From Peristeroidobacter soli (GTDB lineage: Bacteria > Pseudomonadota > Gammaproteobacteria > Steroidobacterales > Steroidobacteraceae), in contig NZ_RYEV01000003.1 in NCBI RefSeq assembly GCF_004138485.1, positions 1,364,001-1,428,000 of the forward strand: a stretch of 64,000 bases of DNA, given 5' to 3'. The translations under genes were made by a program, and so were the position numbers. Below the pieces are notes generated by a model that had not been told where the DNA came from, did not search any database, and was given only the letters and a program-made list of their open reading frames with translations. Shown in pieces: positions 52,680 through 62,376 of this stretch (its first letter is position 1; each line of letters opens with the position of its first letter).

Positions 52680-53258
52680 TCAGAACAGTTCGATGTCGCC
52701 GGCGGTGCCGACGCGAATGGTCTGCGTGCTCTGGTGAATGTGATCGCGGGCTTCGTCGGCGGACGCGCCTTCCACCATCATCTGGAAGATCTGTTTCTCT
52801 TCCTCGGTGCGATACAGGCGCTTGAGCGTCGTGAACAGGCGGCGCCACTGCTCGCGCTCGCTGGCCTGGGCCCGGTCGCAAACGAACAAGGCGAGCGAGG
52901 ACAGGCTGTAACGCACGTGGCCGAGCCGTTGCGTGAGCTTGTCGTAAAACTGGAAGGCGACGACTGCCGAAGTCATCTGGCGTTCGATGGACTCCATCTG
53001 TTTCTTCAGATCGATGTCACCGAGCGCGGCGCGCTGTTCGGGCGTCATCCTGGCGGCTGTGGCCTTCAAGGCGCGGGCGGTTTCGGCCAGGCCGGAGAAG
53101 GCTTTGACCAGCGAGTCGACCGCGAGGTCCGATTCGCAGGTCGCCGATTCCATCTGCGCCTCGCACAGCTCGAGCATCTGCGCGATCTGTTGTTCGGGCG
53201 TCCAATCGGCGAGCGGCGCTGCTTCGGCGTTGGTGATTTCTATTGAACTGGGCAGCAT
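52680..53258 (-). CDS. CheZ-like or chemotaxis-associated helical protein
   Basis: A 192-residue, mostly helical cytosolic protein. The central block MTSAVVAFQFYDKLTQRLGHVRYSL resembles the CheZ-type helix pattern with Gln-Phe and Asp near the CheY-contact site, and the extreme C-terminus GDIELF resembles short CheY-binding tails. It is immediately upstream in genome order of a CheY gene on the same strand (transcribed CheY first, 36-base gap), supporting a role in dephosphorylating or binding CheY. The similarity is moderate, so it is a likely rather than certain CheZ relative. Confidence 0.65.
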   Translation of the reverse strand: MLPSSIEITNAEAAPLADWTPEQQIAQMLELCEAQMESATCESDLAVDSLVKAFSGLAETARALKATAARMTPEQRAALGDIDLKKQMESIERQMTSAVVAFQFYDKLTQRLGHVRYSLSSLALFVCDRAQASEREQWRRLFTTLKRLYRTEEEKQIFQMMVEGASADEARDHIHQSTQTIRVGTAGDIELF

Positions 53259-53294
53259 GGACGGCGTTACCGCGGCTCCGTGGCGTCGGCGGAT

Positions 53295-53666
53295 TTAGAG
53301 CACTCGGGCGATGGTCGCGAGCAGCTGGTCGGGGTTGAACGGCTTGACGATCCAGCCGGTCGCGCCGGCCTGTTTGCCGCGCTGCTTGGTTTCCGGGCCG
53401 GACTCGGTGGTCAGCACCAGCATCGGCGTGAACTTGTAGCTGTCCAGGCCGCGCAGTTCCTTGACCAGCGTGATGCCGTCCATGCGGGGCATGTTGACGT
53501 CCGTCAGCACCAGGTCGACACCGCGTCCCTTGGCGAGGTCGAGGGCTTCGACGCCGTCAGCAGCCTGGATCACCTCGTAGCCCGCCCCCTCCAGGGTGTA
53601 GCGGACCATCTGGCGCATCGACGCTGAATCGTCCACGGCGAGAATTGACTTCGAGGCTCCAGACAT
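53295..53666 (-). CDS. CheY-like single-domain response regulator
   Basis: A 123-residue receiver domain with no output domain. It contains the acidic pair in LAVDDSASMRQMV (residues about 11-12), the phosphorylated Asp in LVLTDVNMPRMDG near 55, Thr in LVLTTESG near 85 and Lys in IVKPFNPDQL near 107. ATG at 53666 follows GGAGCG. This type acts in chemotaxis by binding the flagellar motor or other targets. It forms a transcription unit with the CheZ-like gene; the cache/CheW gene lies nearby on the same strand. Confidence 0.93.
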   Translation of the reverse strand: MSGASKSILAVDDSASMRQMVRYTLEGAGYEVIQAADGVEALDLAKGRGVDLVLTDVNMPRMDGITLVKELRGLDSYKFTPMLVLTTESGPETKQRGKQAGATGWIVKPFNPDQLLATIARVL

Positions 53667-53815
53667 TACGCGCGCTCCAATTACACAGAATCTGGCAGTC
53701 ACAGGGGGCAGCGACCGCATCGTTTGCCGTATTAACGGCGATTGCTGCGGGGAGTTGAGTCGGGGGTTCCCGGAATGAGCGGCCGGTCGCACTCTGCGGG
53801 GACGGCGCCCGGCGA

Positions 53816-54586
53816 TTACGGTCCGGCGAGCGCGGCTGTGAGGGAGGCCAGGGGCATGCTGTGTTTTTTCCGGTTCAGCGGAATGTCGTACGTCACAGTC
53901 GCGCCATATCGTTCCGGTTCGTGCGGATCGTTACGGCGTTTGTCGAACACCAGCAAGCGGGTGCCGAGCTGAAAGCTTTCTTTCAGATCGTGAGTGATCA
54001 TGAAGATGGTCATGCGGTTCGCCTGCCACAGACGCAGGATGATCTCGTGCATGTCGGCGGTGATGCCCGGGTCGAGCGCGCCGAACGGCTCGTCGAGCAA
54101 CAGGATCTTGGGCTCGCGGATGACCGACTGCGCAATGGACAGACGCTGTTGCATGCCGCCCGACAGTTGCGACGGATATTTGTCGCGCGCTGTGTGCAGC
54201 CCGATCGCTTCGAGCAGGCTCTCGGCCTTCTCCAATGCCACGCGTCGCCTGGCGCCGAACAGCTTGCCGAGCCAGCGCGAGCCGGAGAACTCGAGGCCGA
54301 GCATCAGATTGTCGAGCACGCTCAAGTGCGGGAACAGCGAGTAACGCTGGAACACGATGCCTCGATCGGGGCCGGGCTCGGCGGGCACGGGCTCGCCGTC
54401 GATCAGCAACTGGCCCTTCGTTGGCTGCTCGACGCCGAGCAGCATGCGCAGGAACGTGGTCTTGCCACAGCCGGAGGCACCGATGATGGTGACGAACTCG
54501 CGATCCGCAACGTGCAGGTTCAGATTCTCCAGCACGACCTGGCTGCCGTATTCCTTCCACAGATGTTTGACCGTGACGGACGCCAT
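53816..54586 (-). CDS. ABC transporter ATP-binding protein of the guanidine/urea-carboxylase-linked importer
   Basis: A 256-residue ATPase of the nitrate/taurine/sulfonate importer type. Walker A IGASGCGKTTFLRML (about residues 37-51), Q-loop, signature LSGGMQQRLSIAQSV, Walker B ILLLDEPFGALD and H-loop MITHDLKE are all intact. ATG at 54586 is 2 bases after the permease stop (TGAGCATG), so translation is coupled. It is the last gene of the minus-strand operon that begins under the guanidine-I riboswitch, which points to guanidine as the imported compound. Confidence 0.95.
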   Translation of the reverse strand: MASVTVKHLWKEYGSQVVLENLNLHVADREFVTIIGASGCGKTTFLRMLLGVEQPTKGQLLIDGEPVPAEPGPDRGIVFQRYSLFPHLSVLDNLMLGLEFSGSRWLGKLFGARRRVALEKAESLLEAIGLHTARDKYPSQLSGGMQQRLSIAQSVIREPKILLLDEPFGALDPGITADMHEIILRLWQANRMTIFMITHDLKESFQLGTRLLVFDKRRNDPHEPERYGATVTYDIPLNRKKHSMPLASLTAALAGP

Positions 54587-54588
54587 GC

Positions 54589-55401
54589 TCAGCGGCTCTC
54601 CGCCCAGGGGAACAGACGGGCTCGCGTCATTCGGAGCAACCAGTCCATGGTGTAGGCGAGCAGCGTGATCCAGATGACGTAGGGCAGGATCACATCCATC
54701 GCCATGTAGCGACGCACGAGGAAGATGCGATAGCCGAGTCCTTCGGTGGAGGCGATAGCCTCGGCGGCGATGAGGAACAGCCACGCCGAGCCGAGTGTCA
54801 GTCGTAGCGCGTCGATGAGGCGTGGCCAGAGCTGCGGCAGGATGACTCTCGTTGCGAGCAGCCAGCTCGATGCACCCAGGGTCTGTGCCTTGATGAGTTG
54901 TTCTTTCGGCAGCTCGCCGGCGCGCAGGGAGACGTCGCGAATGATGCAGGGCGCGACGCCGAACACGATCAATGCGATTTTCGCGACTTCGCCGAGGCCG
55001 AGCATGATGAACAGGATCGGCAGGATGGCCAGCGGCGGGATCATTGCCAGCGCGGCCACGAAAGGCCCGAGCAGGGATCGCACTATGGGTAGCGCGCCGA
55101 TGGCCAGGCCGCCGACGATGCCGATGAGTGCGCTGATACCCAACGCTATCAATAGACGCTTCAGGCTGGCGCCGGTATCGAGCCACCAGAGCACTTCGCC
55201 GCTGCGCCGGTCTTCTTCGACCGCGTAGCTTTTCAATGTCTCCACGAACGCGCTCGGCGCCGGCAGCAGCTTATCGTCTGGATTCTCAGCGAGCCGTGTC
55301 GCCGAGCCGAATAGATAAGCGGCGATCAAGATCAAGAACGGTAGCGCGCCGAGTGCCAGCGCGCCGCCGCTCGAGGGGTACAGGTTTACCAGCCGGGGCA
55401 T
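54589..55401 (-). CDS. ABC transporter permease of the guanidine/urea-carboxylase-linked importer
   Basis: A 270-residue inner-membrane permease of the SsuC/TauC type with about six helices. The EAA-like cytoplasmic loop (about residues 170-190) reads RAGELPKEQLIKAQTLGASSWLLATRVILPQLWPRL, the site of contact with the ATPase. ATG at 55401 is chosen as it begins just before the first helix; the frame is open up to 55512. It lies between the binding-protein gene and the ATPase gene on the minus strand. Confidence 0.93.
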   Translation of the reverse strand: MPRLVNLYPSSGGALALGALPFLILIAAYLFGSATRLAENPDDKLLPAPSAFVETLKSYAVEEDRRSGEVLWWLDTGASLKRLLIALGISALIGIVGGLAIGALPIVRSLLGPFVAALAMIPPLAILPILFIMLGLGEVAKIALIVFGVAPCIIRDVSLRAGELPKEQLIKAQTLGASSWLLATRVILPQLWPRLIDALRLTLGSAWLFLIAAEAIASTEGLGYRIFLVRRYMAMDVILPYVIWITLLAYTMDWLLRMTRARLFPWAESR

Positions 55402-55576
55402 GAAACCGGCTCGCTCCGCTTCGCCGTCGTGCCGGCCAGCTGTCGCTGGCGGCACTGTCTGGTGTGGTGAATCATCGCAACATGCCCGGCACCTGTTCCC
55501 GTCGGCGGGCATCGCGCCGTTTCGGCGCGGAGGCGAGCCGATCGAGCAATTGTGTTGGCGGCCGGGCTATCGAGCA

Positions 55577-56656
55577 TCACAGCGCGCCGTCCACCGCCAT
55601 CTTGATGTAGCTGGCGTCGAATCTCATTTTCACGTTCTTGGCATTGCCTAGGGTCTTGCCGCCCGGGAACTCGATGCCCACCGCATCGACCGTCTTCGCT
55701 CCCTCGCCGAGCAGGCCATGATCGAACGAGAACTTGCGCACCGAGTCCATGGTCTTGATCACCGTCGGGCTGGTCGCGAACGTGTGTGCTTCCGCCGGCG
55801 TCCAGAACATCTTGGTCGTCGCCAGCTGGCTGTTGAATCCCGCGAGGTCCGTGCCCGATGCTTTGGCCATGTGCGCCAGAGCTTTCGGGTCTTTCGCCGC
55901 CATCAGCTGCAATGTTTCGAACCACGCGCCGACCAATGCCTTACCCAGCTTCGGGTTGTTCTTCAGCGTCGTCGTGTTCACGACCATCATGTCGATGATC
56001 TCGCCCGGGATCTTGCTGGAGTCGAACACCAGCTGCGCATCCTTCGCCGCCAGGATCTCGCTCAGCTGCGGCTTCCAGGTCACCGTCGCTTTCGTATCCG
56101 CGGCGGCGTATGCAGCGACGATGTCCGCATCGGACGTATTCACGACCTTGATGTCCCGTTCCTGCAGGCCCGCCGTTTCCAGCGCCCGCGCCAGCAGATA
56201 GTGAGACACCGACAGCTCGACCAGATTGACCGGCAGTCCTTTGATGTTGGCGAGCGTCTTGCCTTTGCCCTTCAGCACCACGCCGTCATTGCCGTTGGAG
56301 AAGTCGCCGATGATGAGTGCGGTGGAGTCGACGCCGCCCGCCGACGGAATCGTCAGCATGTCCATGTTCGTCATTACACAACCGTCGAAGCCGCCGGCGG
56401 TGTATTGATTGATGGACTCGACGTAGTCGTTGATCTGCGTGAGCTGAATGGCGATACCGTACTTGTCCGCCCACTTCTTCAGGATGCCGCTTTGAGCCGC
56501 GTAGTCCCACGGCATCCAGCCGACGTAGATGCTCCAGGCGATCTTGAACGATTTCTTCTCGGCCGCATGAGCCGCCGGCGTCAGTGCCAGCAGCGTCAGG
56601 GTCAGCAATGCGACCCGGAGCATGCGAACAGCAAGGGAACGAGCGTGGGACAACAT
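55577..56656 (-). CDS. Periplasmic binding protein of the urea-carboxylase-region ABC importer
   Basis: A 359-residue periplasmic substrate-binding protein. The signal peptide ends at TPAAHA. The mature part begins KKSFKIAWSIYVGWMPWDYAAQSGILKKWADKYG, a hallmark of the family found next to urea carboxylase genes (related to TIGR03427). ATG at 56656 follows AGGAG by 8 bases. The gene is preceded by a guanidine-I riboswitch with terminator, which implies that the ligand is guanidine rather than urea. Specificity is inferred, not visible in the binding pocket. Confidence 0.92.
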   Translation of the reverse strand: MLSHARSLAVRMLRVALLTLTLLALTPAAHAAEKKSFKIAWSIYVGWMPWDYAAQSGILKKWADKYGIAIQLTQINDYVESINQYTAGGFDGCVMTNMDMLTIPSAGGVDSTALIIGDFSNGNDGVVLKGKGKTLANIKGLPVNLVELSVSHYLLARALETAGLQERDIKVVNTSDADIVAAYAAADTKATVTWKPQLSEILAAKDAQLVFDSSKIPGEIIDMMVVNTTTLKNNPKLGKALVGAWFETLQLMAAKDPKALAHMAKASGTDLAGFNSQLATTKMFWTPAEAHTFATSPTVIKTMDSVRKFSFDHGLLGEGAKTVDAVGIEFPGGKTLGNAKNVKMRFDASYIKMAVDGAL

Positions 56657-56727
56657 TCGGCGTCTCCTCTTATTGGACAGGTCACTCGAGTCGAGTGCCG
56701 GAAGACGCATCCCCGTCGAAATAAATA

Positions 56728-56758
56728 GGGAGGCCGCCTGCCGGCGCGCAAACCTCCC
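56728..56758 (-). terminator. Expression-platform terminator of the guanidine-I riboswitch
   Basis: On the minus strand, GGGAGG at 56758-56753, which is the 3' end of the aptamer, can pair with CCTCCC at 56733-56728, followed by the U-rich stretch UAUUUAUUU. The bases are shared with the aptamer's conserved CCCGGGAG end. Guanidine binding should hold them in the aptamer and permit read-through into the importer operon. Confidence 0.8.
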
Positions 56759-56845
56759 GGGCTTTTATCCCGCCGTGTATCCAGCCTCGTCACTGGACTG
56801 CCTCTCTCGGACCAGCATCGCCCAAGCGATCGGAACCCTAGAGGC
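56750..56845 (-). promoter_or_regulatory. Guanidine-I riboswitch (ykkC class)
   Basis: Read on the minus strand, this leader contains the hallmark conserved blocks of the guanidine-I aptamer in order: CUCUAGGGUUCCG, a variable hairpin, GCUGGUCCGAGAGAGGC, then ACACGGCGGGAUAAAAGCC and CGGGAG. All the invariant stretches known for the class are present. It lies about 95 bases before the start of the periplasmic binding protein gene and overlaps a terminator at its 3' end, giving an ON switch. It should turn on the importer when free guanidine accumulates. Confidence 0.95.
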
Positions 56846-57092
56846 AAATTGCAATGGTTGAGTTTGCAAGGCGCGTGCCGCTCGACGCTCGCCTGGATTT
56901 GTCGCCGCTCGCCGCACGTGCGGCCGTCGTCCGTGCATTTAAATGGCGCGCCGATTTGTCGTGATCGCACTCAAGCAGTGCGCTCGTGCTCGCGTCGGGT
57001 GCGTAGATGCGCAGACCGCACGAGGAATGCGCATTGGTACGCTCCTTGCTCTGCAGGTCCCAAGTCAACGCGGACTTTTCATGGGTGTGGGA
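56846..57092 (+). promoter_or_regulatory. Promoter region between the divergent guanidine operons
   Basis: About 250 bases separate the riboswitch from the first plus-strand gene. The minus-strand promoter and the plus-strand promoter must both be here. I looked for a second aptamer ahead of the plus-strand genes: an ACGAGG at about 57020 is present, but the required partner segments are not. Confidence 0.4.
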
Positions 57093-57818
57093 ATGGCCGA
57101 AGGCGCGCCGTATTGGATGCTTTGGGATGAACTCGTCGTCGGCGGCGCTCATTGGTCCGGGCTGCTGCGGCGGGGGACGACGTTGCGGCTGACGGATGTC
57201 GCTGGCGGTGGCAACGTCTCGGTGCTGTTCTATAACTACGACGATCGCCTCGAGCGCTACAACATGGCCGACACGCTCAAGGCCCAGCACACCGCCTATC
57301 TGACTCGCGCCTGTGTGTGCTACTCCGACATGGGCCGCGTGATCTGTTCCATCACCGACGACACCTGCGGCTGGCACGACACGCTGTGTGGCGTCACGAA
57401 CGCATCGATGATCAATGCGAAGTATGGCGACGCCCGTTATCAGGAACGCCGCAACGAATATCACCGCAATGCCTACGACGGCTTTCTGAACGAGCTGGGC
57501 AAGTACGGCCTGGGCAAGCGCGATCTTGCCGCCAACATCAACTTCTTCAGCAAAGTGACTGCCGACGACAGCGGCACCCTGACATTCCACGACGGGCACT
57601 CGACCGCGGGCAGCTATGTCGATCTGCGCTTCGAGATGAATACCCTGGTGGTGCTGGCCGCCTGCCAGCATCCGCTCGATCCGGCGACCCGCTATCAACC
57701 CAAGGAGGTGCGACTGACGACGTGGCATTCGCGTCCGGCGCCTCGCAACGATCCTTGCCGTACCCGCTGTCCCGAGAACGAACGGGGCTTTCGCAATACT
57801 GAAGTGTGGTACCGCTGA
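57093..57818 (+). CDS. Urea-carboxylase-associated protein, DUF1989 (carboxyguanidine deiminase subunit type)
   Basis: A protein of about 241 residues in the DUF1989/UAAP family. It contains [19 protein letters not shown] near the N-terminus, [12 protein letters not shown] near the middle with probable metal ligands Cys and His, and [15 protein letters not shown]. In guanidine-degrading bacteria two such paralogues form carboxyguanidine deiminase, which converts carboxyguanidine to allophanate. ATG at 57093 starts just before the conserved block; 57081 and further upstream frames are alternatives. Its stop overlaps the next start (TGATG), so it is coupled with its paralogue. Confidence 0.9.
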   Translation: MAEGAPYWMLWDELVVGGAHWSGLLRRGTTLRLTDVAGGGNVSVLFYNYDDRLERYNMADTLKAQHTAYLTRACVCYSDMGRVICSITDDTCGWHDTLCGVTNASMINAKYGDARYQERRNEYHRNAYDGFLNELGKYGLGKRDLAANINFFSKVTADDSGTLTFHDGHSTAGSYVDLRFEMNTLVVLAACQHPLDPATRYQPKEVRLTTWHSRPAPRNDPCRTRCPENERGFRNTEVWYR

Positions 57819-58468
57819 TGGCACTCAAGGAAAGTGCCTTGAACCCCGCGCAGGCTGTACACCGGCAGATCATTCCGGCCGGCGAGCCGTGGATGGGCAG
57901 TCTCAGGAAGGGACAGTATTTTCGCATCGTCGACCTCGAAGGCAACCAGGCCGTCGACACGTTGTTCTACAGCGGCGCGTCGCTCGATGAGCGCTACAGC
58001 GCGCAGGACACGATTCGCGCCCAGGGAAACATCTATCTCAGCGCCGGCACGCTGCTGCTTTCCAACGAAGGCAACACGATGCTGACGATCGTTGCCGACA
58101 CTTGCGGTCGTCACGACACGCTGGGTGGCGCCTGCTCGGCTGAGAGCAACACGGTCCGCTACGCGATCGAGAAGCGGCACATGCATAGCTGTCGCGACAA
58201 CTTCCTGCTGGCGCTGTCGCATTGGGGCGCGAAATATCACCGCGACTTCGGCAAGCGGGACCTGGCCAGCAACATCAACTTCTTCATGAACGTGCCAGTG
58301 ACGCCGCAAGGCAAGCTCACGTTCGCCGATGGCATCTCCGCCGCGGGTCGTTACGTGGAGATGCGGGCCGAGATGGATGTAACGGTGTTGATCTCCAACT
58401 GCCCGCAGTTGAACAACCCGTGCAACGGCTATAACCCGACGCCGGTCGAAGTACTGGTCTGGGATTGA
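57818..58468 (+). CDS. Urea-carboxylase-associated protein, DUF1989 (second carboxyguanidine deiminase subunit type)
   Basis: A 216-residue paralogue of the preceding gene. It has [23 protein letters not shown] near the N-terminus, [19 protein letters not shown] with the Cys-x-x-His site, [13 protein letters not shown] and [18 protein letters not shown] at 57818 overlaps the upstream stop. Known pairs of this kind act together as the deiminase after guanidine carboxylase. The gene is followed by a guanidine-II riboswitch, which implies that the downstream carboxylase is controlled separately or additionally. Confidence 0.9.
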   Translation: MALKESALNPAQAVHRQIIPAGEPWMGSLRKGQYFRIVDLEGNQAVDTLFYSGASLDERYSAQDTIRAQGNIYLSAGTLLLSNEGNTMLTIVADTCGRHDTLGGACSAESNTVRYAIEKRHMHSCRDNFLLALSHWGAKYHRDFGKRDLASNINFFMNVPVTPQGKLTFADGISAAGRYVEMRAEMDVTVLISNCPQLNNPCNGYNPTPVEVLVWD

Positions 58469-58490
58469 CGGCAGGCGACGCATGTCGCCA

Positions 58491-58538
58491 CTCGCGGGAC
58501 GACCCGCGGGTTTCATGACAACGCCGGGACGACCCGGC
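58491..58538 (+). promoter_or_regulatory. Guanidine-II riboswitch (mini-ykkC class)
   Basis: Two GC-rich hairpins each have the tetraloop ACGA. Hairpin 1 pairs 58491-58498 with 58503-58510 (loop 58499-58502) and hairpin 2 pairs 58523-58528 with 58533-58538 (loop 58529-58532), joined by a 12-base linker. Paired hairpins with ACGR loops define the guanidine-II aptamer. It lies 43 bases before the carboxylase start codon. A following AACGCC (from 58555) can pair with GGCGTT (58573-58578), which overlaps the ribosome site AAGG, suggesting control of translation. Ligand and fold are inferred from this consensus. Confidence 0.88.
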
Positions 58539-58581
58539 ATCGGATGCGCCCGGCAACGCCGGACGGGTCGAAGGCGTTCTC

Positions 58582-61500
58582 ATGTTCGATAAAGTGCTGA
58601 TCGCGAATCGTGGCGCGATTGCGTGCCGGATCATTCGCACGCTGCGGCGGTTGGGCATTCGTTCAGTCGCCGTGTACTCCGACGCGGATCGTCACTCGAT
58701 GCACGTCGCCATGGCGGACGAAGCCATCCACATCGGCGCCGCGCCGGCTGCCGAAAGTTATCTCCGCCAGGACCGAATCATCGCCGCCGCTCGCGAGACC
58801 GGCGCGCAGGCGATTCATCCGGGCTATGGATTTCTCAGTGAGAACGCATCGTTCGCCGAGAAGTGTGAGGCGGCGGGTGTCGTGTTTGTCGGACCGAGCC
58901 CTCAGCAGATGCGCAGCTTCGGTTTGAAGCACACTGCTCGCGAGTTGGCCCAAGCGCAAGACGTACCGCTGCTGCCAGGCAGTGGATTACTGAGCAATGC
59001 CGAACACGCGGCGCTCGAGGCGGCTGTCATTGGCTATCCCGTGATGCTGAAGAGCACGGCGGGTGGCGGTGGTATTGGCATGCAGCTGTGTCGTAGCGCT
59101 GAAGAGCTGGCCTCAGCCTTTCACACGGTGGAGCGACTGGCTGCCAGTAACTTCAGCCAGGGCGGCGTGTTCATCGAGAAGTTCGTCGAGCAGGCACGTC
59201 ACATCGAAGTGCAGATCTTCGGCGATGGCCGTGGCAATGTGGTGGCGCTCGGCGAACGGGATTGCTCCGTTCAGCGACGCAATCAGAAGGTCATCGAAGA
59301 AACCCCCGCGCCTCGGCTCGACGATCGGACCCGCCAGCACTTGTTTTTGTGCGCCGAGCGGCTCGGCCGGACGGTGGGTTACAAGTCGGCCGGCACGGTC
59401 GAATTCGTATACGACGATGCCAGCGGCGAGTTTTACTTTCTCGAAGTGAACACGCGCCTGCAGGTGGAGCACGGTGTTACCGAACAGGTCACTGGCATCG
59501 ATCTGGTCGAGTGGATGCTACGAGTCGCCGCGGGCGAGCCGCCGGATCTGCTGAATCATCGAGTGGAGCCGAGCGGTCATTCCATCCAGGTTCGTGTGTA
59601 TGCCGAGGATCCCGCGCATCAGTTTCGTCCGTCGAGCGGGCTGCTGTCTCATGTGCAGTGGCCGGAGGGCGTGCGTGTGGATCATTGGGTCGAGACGGGC
59701 ACGGAAGTGCCGGCCCACTACGATCCGATGCTCGCAAAGATCATTGTGCACGGAGCGAATCGTGAGGAGGCGCTGCGGAGGTTGCAGGAGGCGTTGGCGG
59801 GCACGCAGTTGTATGGGATCGAGACGAACCTTGCCTATCTCAGACGTGTGATCGCCGATGAGGTGTTTCGCGAGGGGCGGCAGACGACTCGCTTTCTTGC
59901 GGGTCTGGTTTATCGGCCGGCGACGGTGGAAGTCCTTCAGGCCGGCACGCACACCAGCCTTCAAGAATTTCCGGGGCGGGTGGGATATTGGGATATCGGC
60001 GTGCCACCGTCGGGGCCGATGGACGATCTCGCGTTTCGGTTGGCCAACGAACTGGTGGGAAATGTCGGGCCGGCGGCGGGGCTGGAGCTCACGGTCAGTG
60101 GGCCGACGTTGAGGTTCAATGCGCCGGCGGTGATTGCGCTGTGTGGCGCATCGATGATGGCTGAGCTCGATGGGGCGGCGGTGCCGTATTGGGCGGCTGT
60201 CAAAGTCATGGCTGGCAGTGTTTTGAAGATGCGCGCCATTCAAGGTGCCGGCCAGAGAACGTATTTGGCCGTGCGTGGCGGATTCGATGTGCCGATGTAT
60301 ATGGGCAGTCGTGCGACGTTCACGCTGGGTCAGTTCGGTGGCCATGCAGGCCGGGCGCTGCGTGCCGGCGATACGTTGCGCTTGAATGAGAGCGTTGATT
60401 TGACCGATGTTGGTTTGCCACTGTCGTCGGCGCGCATTCCGGCGTACTCGAATGCGTGGACTATTGATGTGATGTCGGGGCCGCATGGGGCGCCGGATTT
60501 CTTCACCGAGGAAGATATCGAGACGTTCTTCGCCGCTGACTGGGAGGTGCACTACAACTCGAGCCGCACCGGCGTGCGCTTGATCGGCCCGAAGCCGACG
60601 TGGGCCCGCACCGATGGTGGCGAGGCGGGGCTGCATCCTTCGAACATTCACGACAACGCCTACGCCATCGGTGCGATCGACTTCACTGGCGACATGCCGG
60701 TGATTCTTGGCCCGGACGGGCCGAGCCTCGGTGGGTTCGTGTGCCCGGCGACGATCGTCGGCAGTGAGTTGTGGAAAGTCGGGCAGCTGCGGCCGGGCGA
60801 TAAAGTAAGGTTTCGCTGCGTCCGTCCGGCCGCGCGCGAAACGGCCGAGCTCGTCGGCGGCGATGCCGAGCTGGCGCAAGAGATATTGACTGGCGGCGCA
60901 CCGCGCAGCGGTGCAGACGCAGATCGCACCGTGAAGCGGCGCATCGTTAGCGAGCCCGTGCTCCATACCATCGCGGGCTCGGCGACCGGCACGCCGGCGG
61001 TTTGCTACCGCCAGGCTGGCGACAACTATCTGTTGGTCGAGTACGGCCCGCTGGTGCTGGATCTCGAGCTTCGCTTCCGAGTGCACGCGTTGATGGATTG
61101 GCTGCAACGGCAGCGAGTGGATGGCGTGCTCGAGCTGACGCCGGGCATCCGTTCGTTGCAGGTCCATTTCGACAGCGGCGTCATTTCACAACGTGCCTTG
61201 CTGAAGGTCCTGCTCCGTGCCGAAGCAGAATTGCCCGCGGTCGATGACATCGAAGTCCCGAGCCGCATCGTCCATCTACCGCTCTCCTGGGACGACCCGG
61301 CGACGCGCGTCGCCATCGATAAATATGTGCAGTCGGTGCGCAAGGACGCGCCGTGGTGTCCGAGCAATATCGAATTCATCCGCCGCGTGAACGGGCTCGA
61401 GTCCATCGACGAAGTTCGTCGCATCGTCTTCGATGCCAGTTATCTCGTGATGGGGTTGGGCGACGTCTACCTCGGCGCGCCGGTCGCGACGCCGCTCGAC

Positions 61501-62226
61501 CCGCGCCATCGCCTGGTCACGACCAAATACAACCCGGCTCGCACCTGGACACCAGAAAACGCGGTCGGAATCGGCGGTGCGTATTTGTGTGTCTATGGTA
61601 TGGAGGGGCCGGGCGGCTATCAATTCGTGGGGCGCACGGTGCAGATGTGGAATCGTCACCGTCAGACGGCCGACTTCAAGGATGGCAAGCAATGGCTGCT
61701 GCGCTTCTTCGATCAGTTGCGGTTCCATCCGGTGTCGGCCGATGAATTGCTACAGATGCGCGAGGATTTCCCGCGTGGCAAGTTCAAACTGCGCGTTGAG
61801 GAGAGCACGCTGAAGCTGCGGGACTATCGCCAATTTCTCGTCGACAACGACGACTCGATCGTCGCGTTCAAGACGAAACAGCAGGCAGCGTTCGAAGCAG
61901 AACGAGAACGCTGGCGGGTGAGCGGACAGCTCACATTTGATTCGGAGCCGGCCGTCACTGGCGAGGCGGCGGTCGCAGCCGTCCCCGCCGGCTGCGAGGC
62001 AATTACGTCGCCCGTGACGGGCAGCGTTTGGAAACAAACCGTCACGGTGGGCCAACGCATCGACGCCGGAACAGAGCTGCTCGTCATGGAAGCAATGAAG
62101 ATGGAGATTCCCATCATCGCTGAACAGGCCGGAGAGATCGTTGAGATCCGCTGCGCGGTCGGGCGCGCAGTGTCCGCCGGTGAAGTGCTGGGCGTCATCA
62201 GGCCAAGCGGACATAACGCGCGCTAG
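58582..62226 (+). CDS. Urea carboxylase family enzyme, probably guanidine carboxylase
   Basis: A 1214-residue biotin enzyme. The biotin carboxylase domain (about residues 1-450) has the ATP-grasp blocks [11 protein letters not shown] and [17 protein letters not shown]. Next come AHS2/KipA-like (about 460-770) and AHS1/KipI-like (about 790-1000) parts, the latter including [32 protein letters not shown]. The C-terminal biotinyl domain has EAMKMEI near 1172. Urea carboxylase makes allophanate; close relatives under guanidine riboswitches carboxylate guanidine instead. The riboswitches and the DUF1989 pair favour guanidine here. No allophanate hydrolase gene follows. Confidence 0.93.
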   Translation: MFDKVLIANRGAIACRIIRTLRRLGIRSVAVYSDADRHSMHVAMADEAIHIGAAPAAESYLRQDRIIAAARETGAQAIHPGYGFLSENASFAEKCEAAGVVFVGPSPQQMRSFGLKHTARELAQAQDVPLLPGSGLLSNAEHAALEAAVIGYPVMLKSTAGGGGIGMQLCRSAEELASAFHTVERLAASNFSQGGVFIEKFVEQARHIEVQIFGDGRGNVVALGERDCSVQRRNQKVIEETPAPRLDDRTRQHLFLCAERLGRTVGYKSAGTVEFVYDDASGEFYFLEVNTRLQVEHGVTEQVTGIDLVEWMLRVAAGEPPDLLNHRVEPSGHSIQVRVYAEDPAHQFRPSSGLLSHVQWPEGVRVDHWVETGTEVPAHYDPMLAKIIVHGANREEALRRLQEALAGTQLYGIETNLAYLRRVIADEVFREGRQTTRFLAGLVYRPATVEVLQAGTHTSLQEFPGRVGYWDIGVPPSGPMDDLAFRLANELVGNVGPAAGLELTVSGPTLRFNAPAVIALCGASMMAELDGAAVPYWAAVKVMAGSVLKMRAIQGAGQRTYLAVRGGFDVPMYMGSRATFTLGQFGGHAGRALRAGDTLRLNESVDLTDVGLPLSSARIPAYSNAWTIDVMSGPHGAPDFFTEEDIETFFAADWEVHYNSSRTGVRLIGPKPTWARTDGGEAGLHPSNIHDNAYAIGAIDFTGDMPVILGPDGPSLGGFVCPATIVGSELWKVGQLRPGDKVRFRCVRPAARETAELVGGDAELAQEILTGGAPRSGADADRTVKRRIVSEPVLHTIAGSATGTPAVCYRQAGDNYLLVEYGPLVLDLELRFRVHALMDWLQRQRVDGVLELTPGIRSLQVHFDSGVISQRALLKVLLRAEAELPAVDDIEVPSRIVHLPLSWDDPATRVAIDKYVQSVRKDAPWCPSNIEFIRRVNGLESIDEVRRIVFDASYLVMGLGDVYLGAPVATPLDPRHRLVTTKYNPARTWTPENAVGIGGAYLCVYGMEGPGGYQFVGRTVQMWNRHRQTADFKDGKQWLLRFFDQLRFHPVSADELLQMREDFPRGKFKLRVEESTLKLRDYRQFLVDNDDSIVAFKTKQQAAFEAERERWRVSGQLTFDSEPAVTGEAAVAAVPAGCEAITSPVTGSVWKQTVTVGQRIDAGTELLVMEAMKMEIPIIAEQAGEIVEIRCAVGRAVSAGEVLGVIRPSGHNAR

Positions 62227-62376
62227 CTGAACGAAATATCGGACGCAATTGCATCCATCCCGTCCTTCGCCCCCGAAACTGCCAACTGTTTGGCAGAGCT
62301 GCAAAGTGTGACGCAGTACAGTCCCGCCGCAGACCGGACATAAGGCAGGGCGCGGCTCCAACGTCAAGGGACTTCG

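Noticed and set aside
57000-57050. ACGAGG near 57020 as part of a guanidine-III riboswitch ahead of the DUF1989 genes
   Set aside because: The conserved partner segments of that class (a GCGCCG-type pairing and pseudoknot) are not present nearby.
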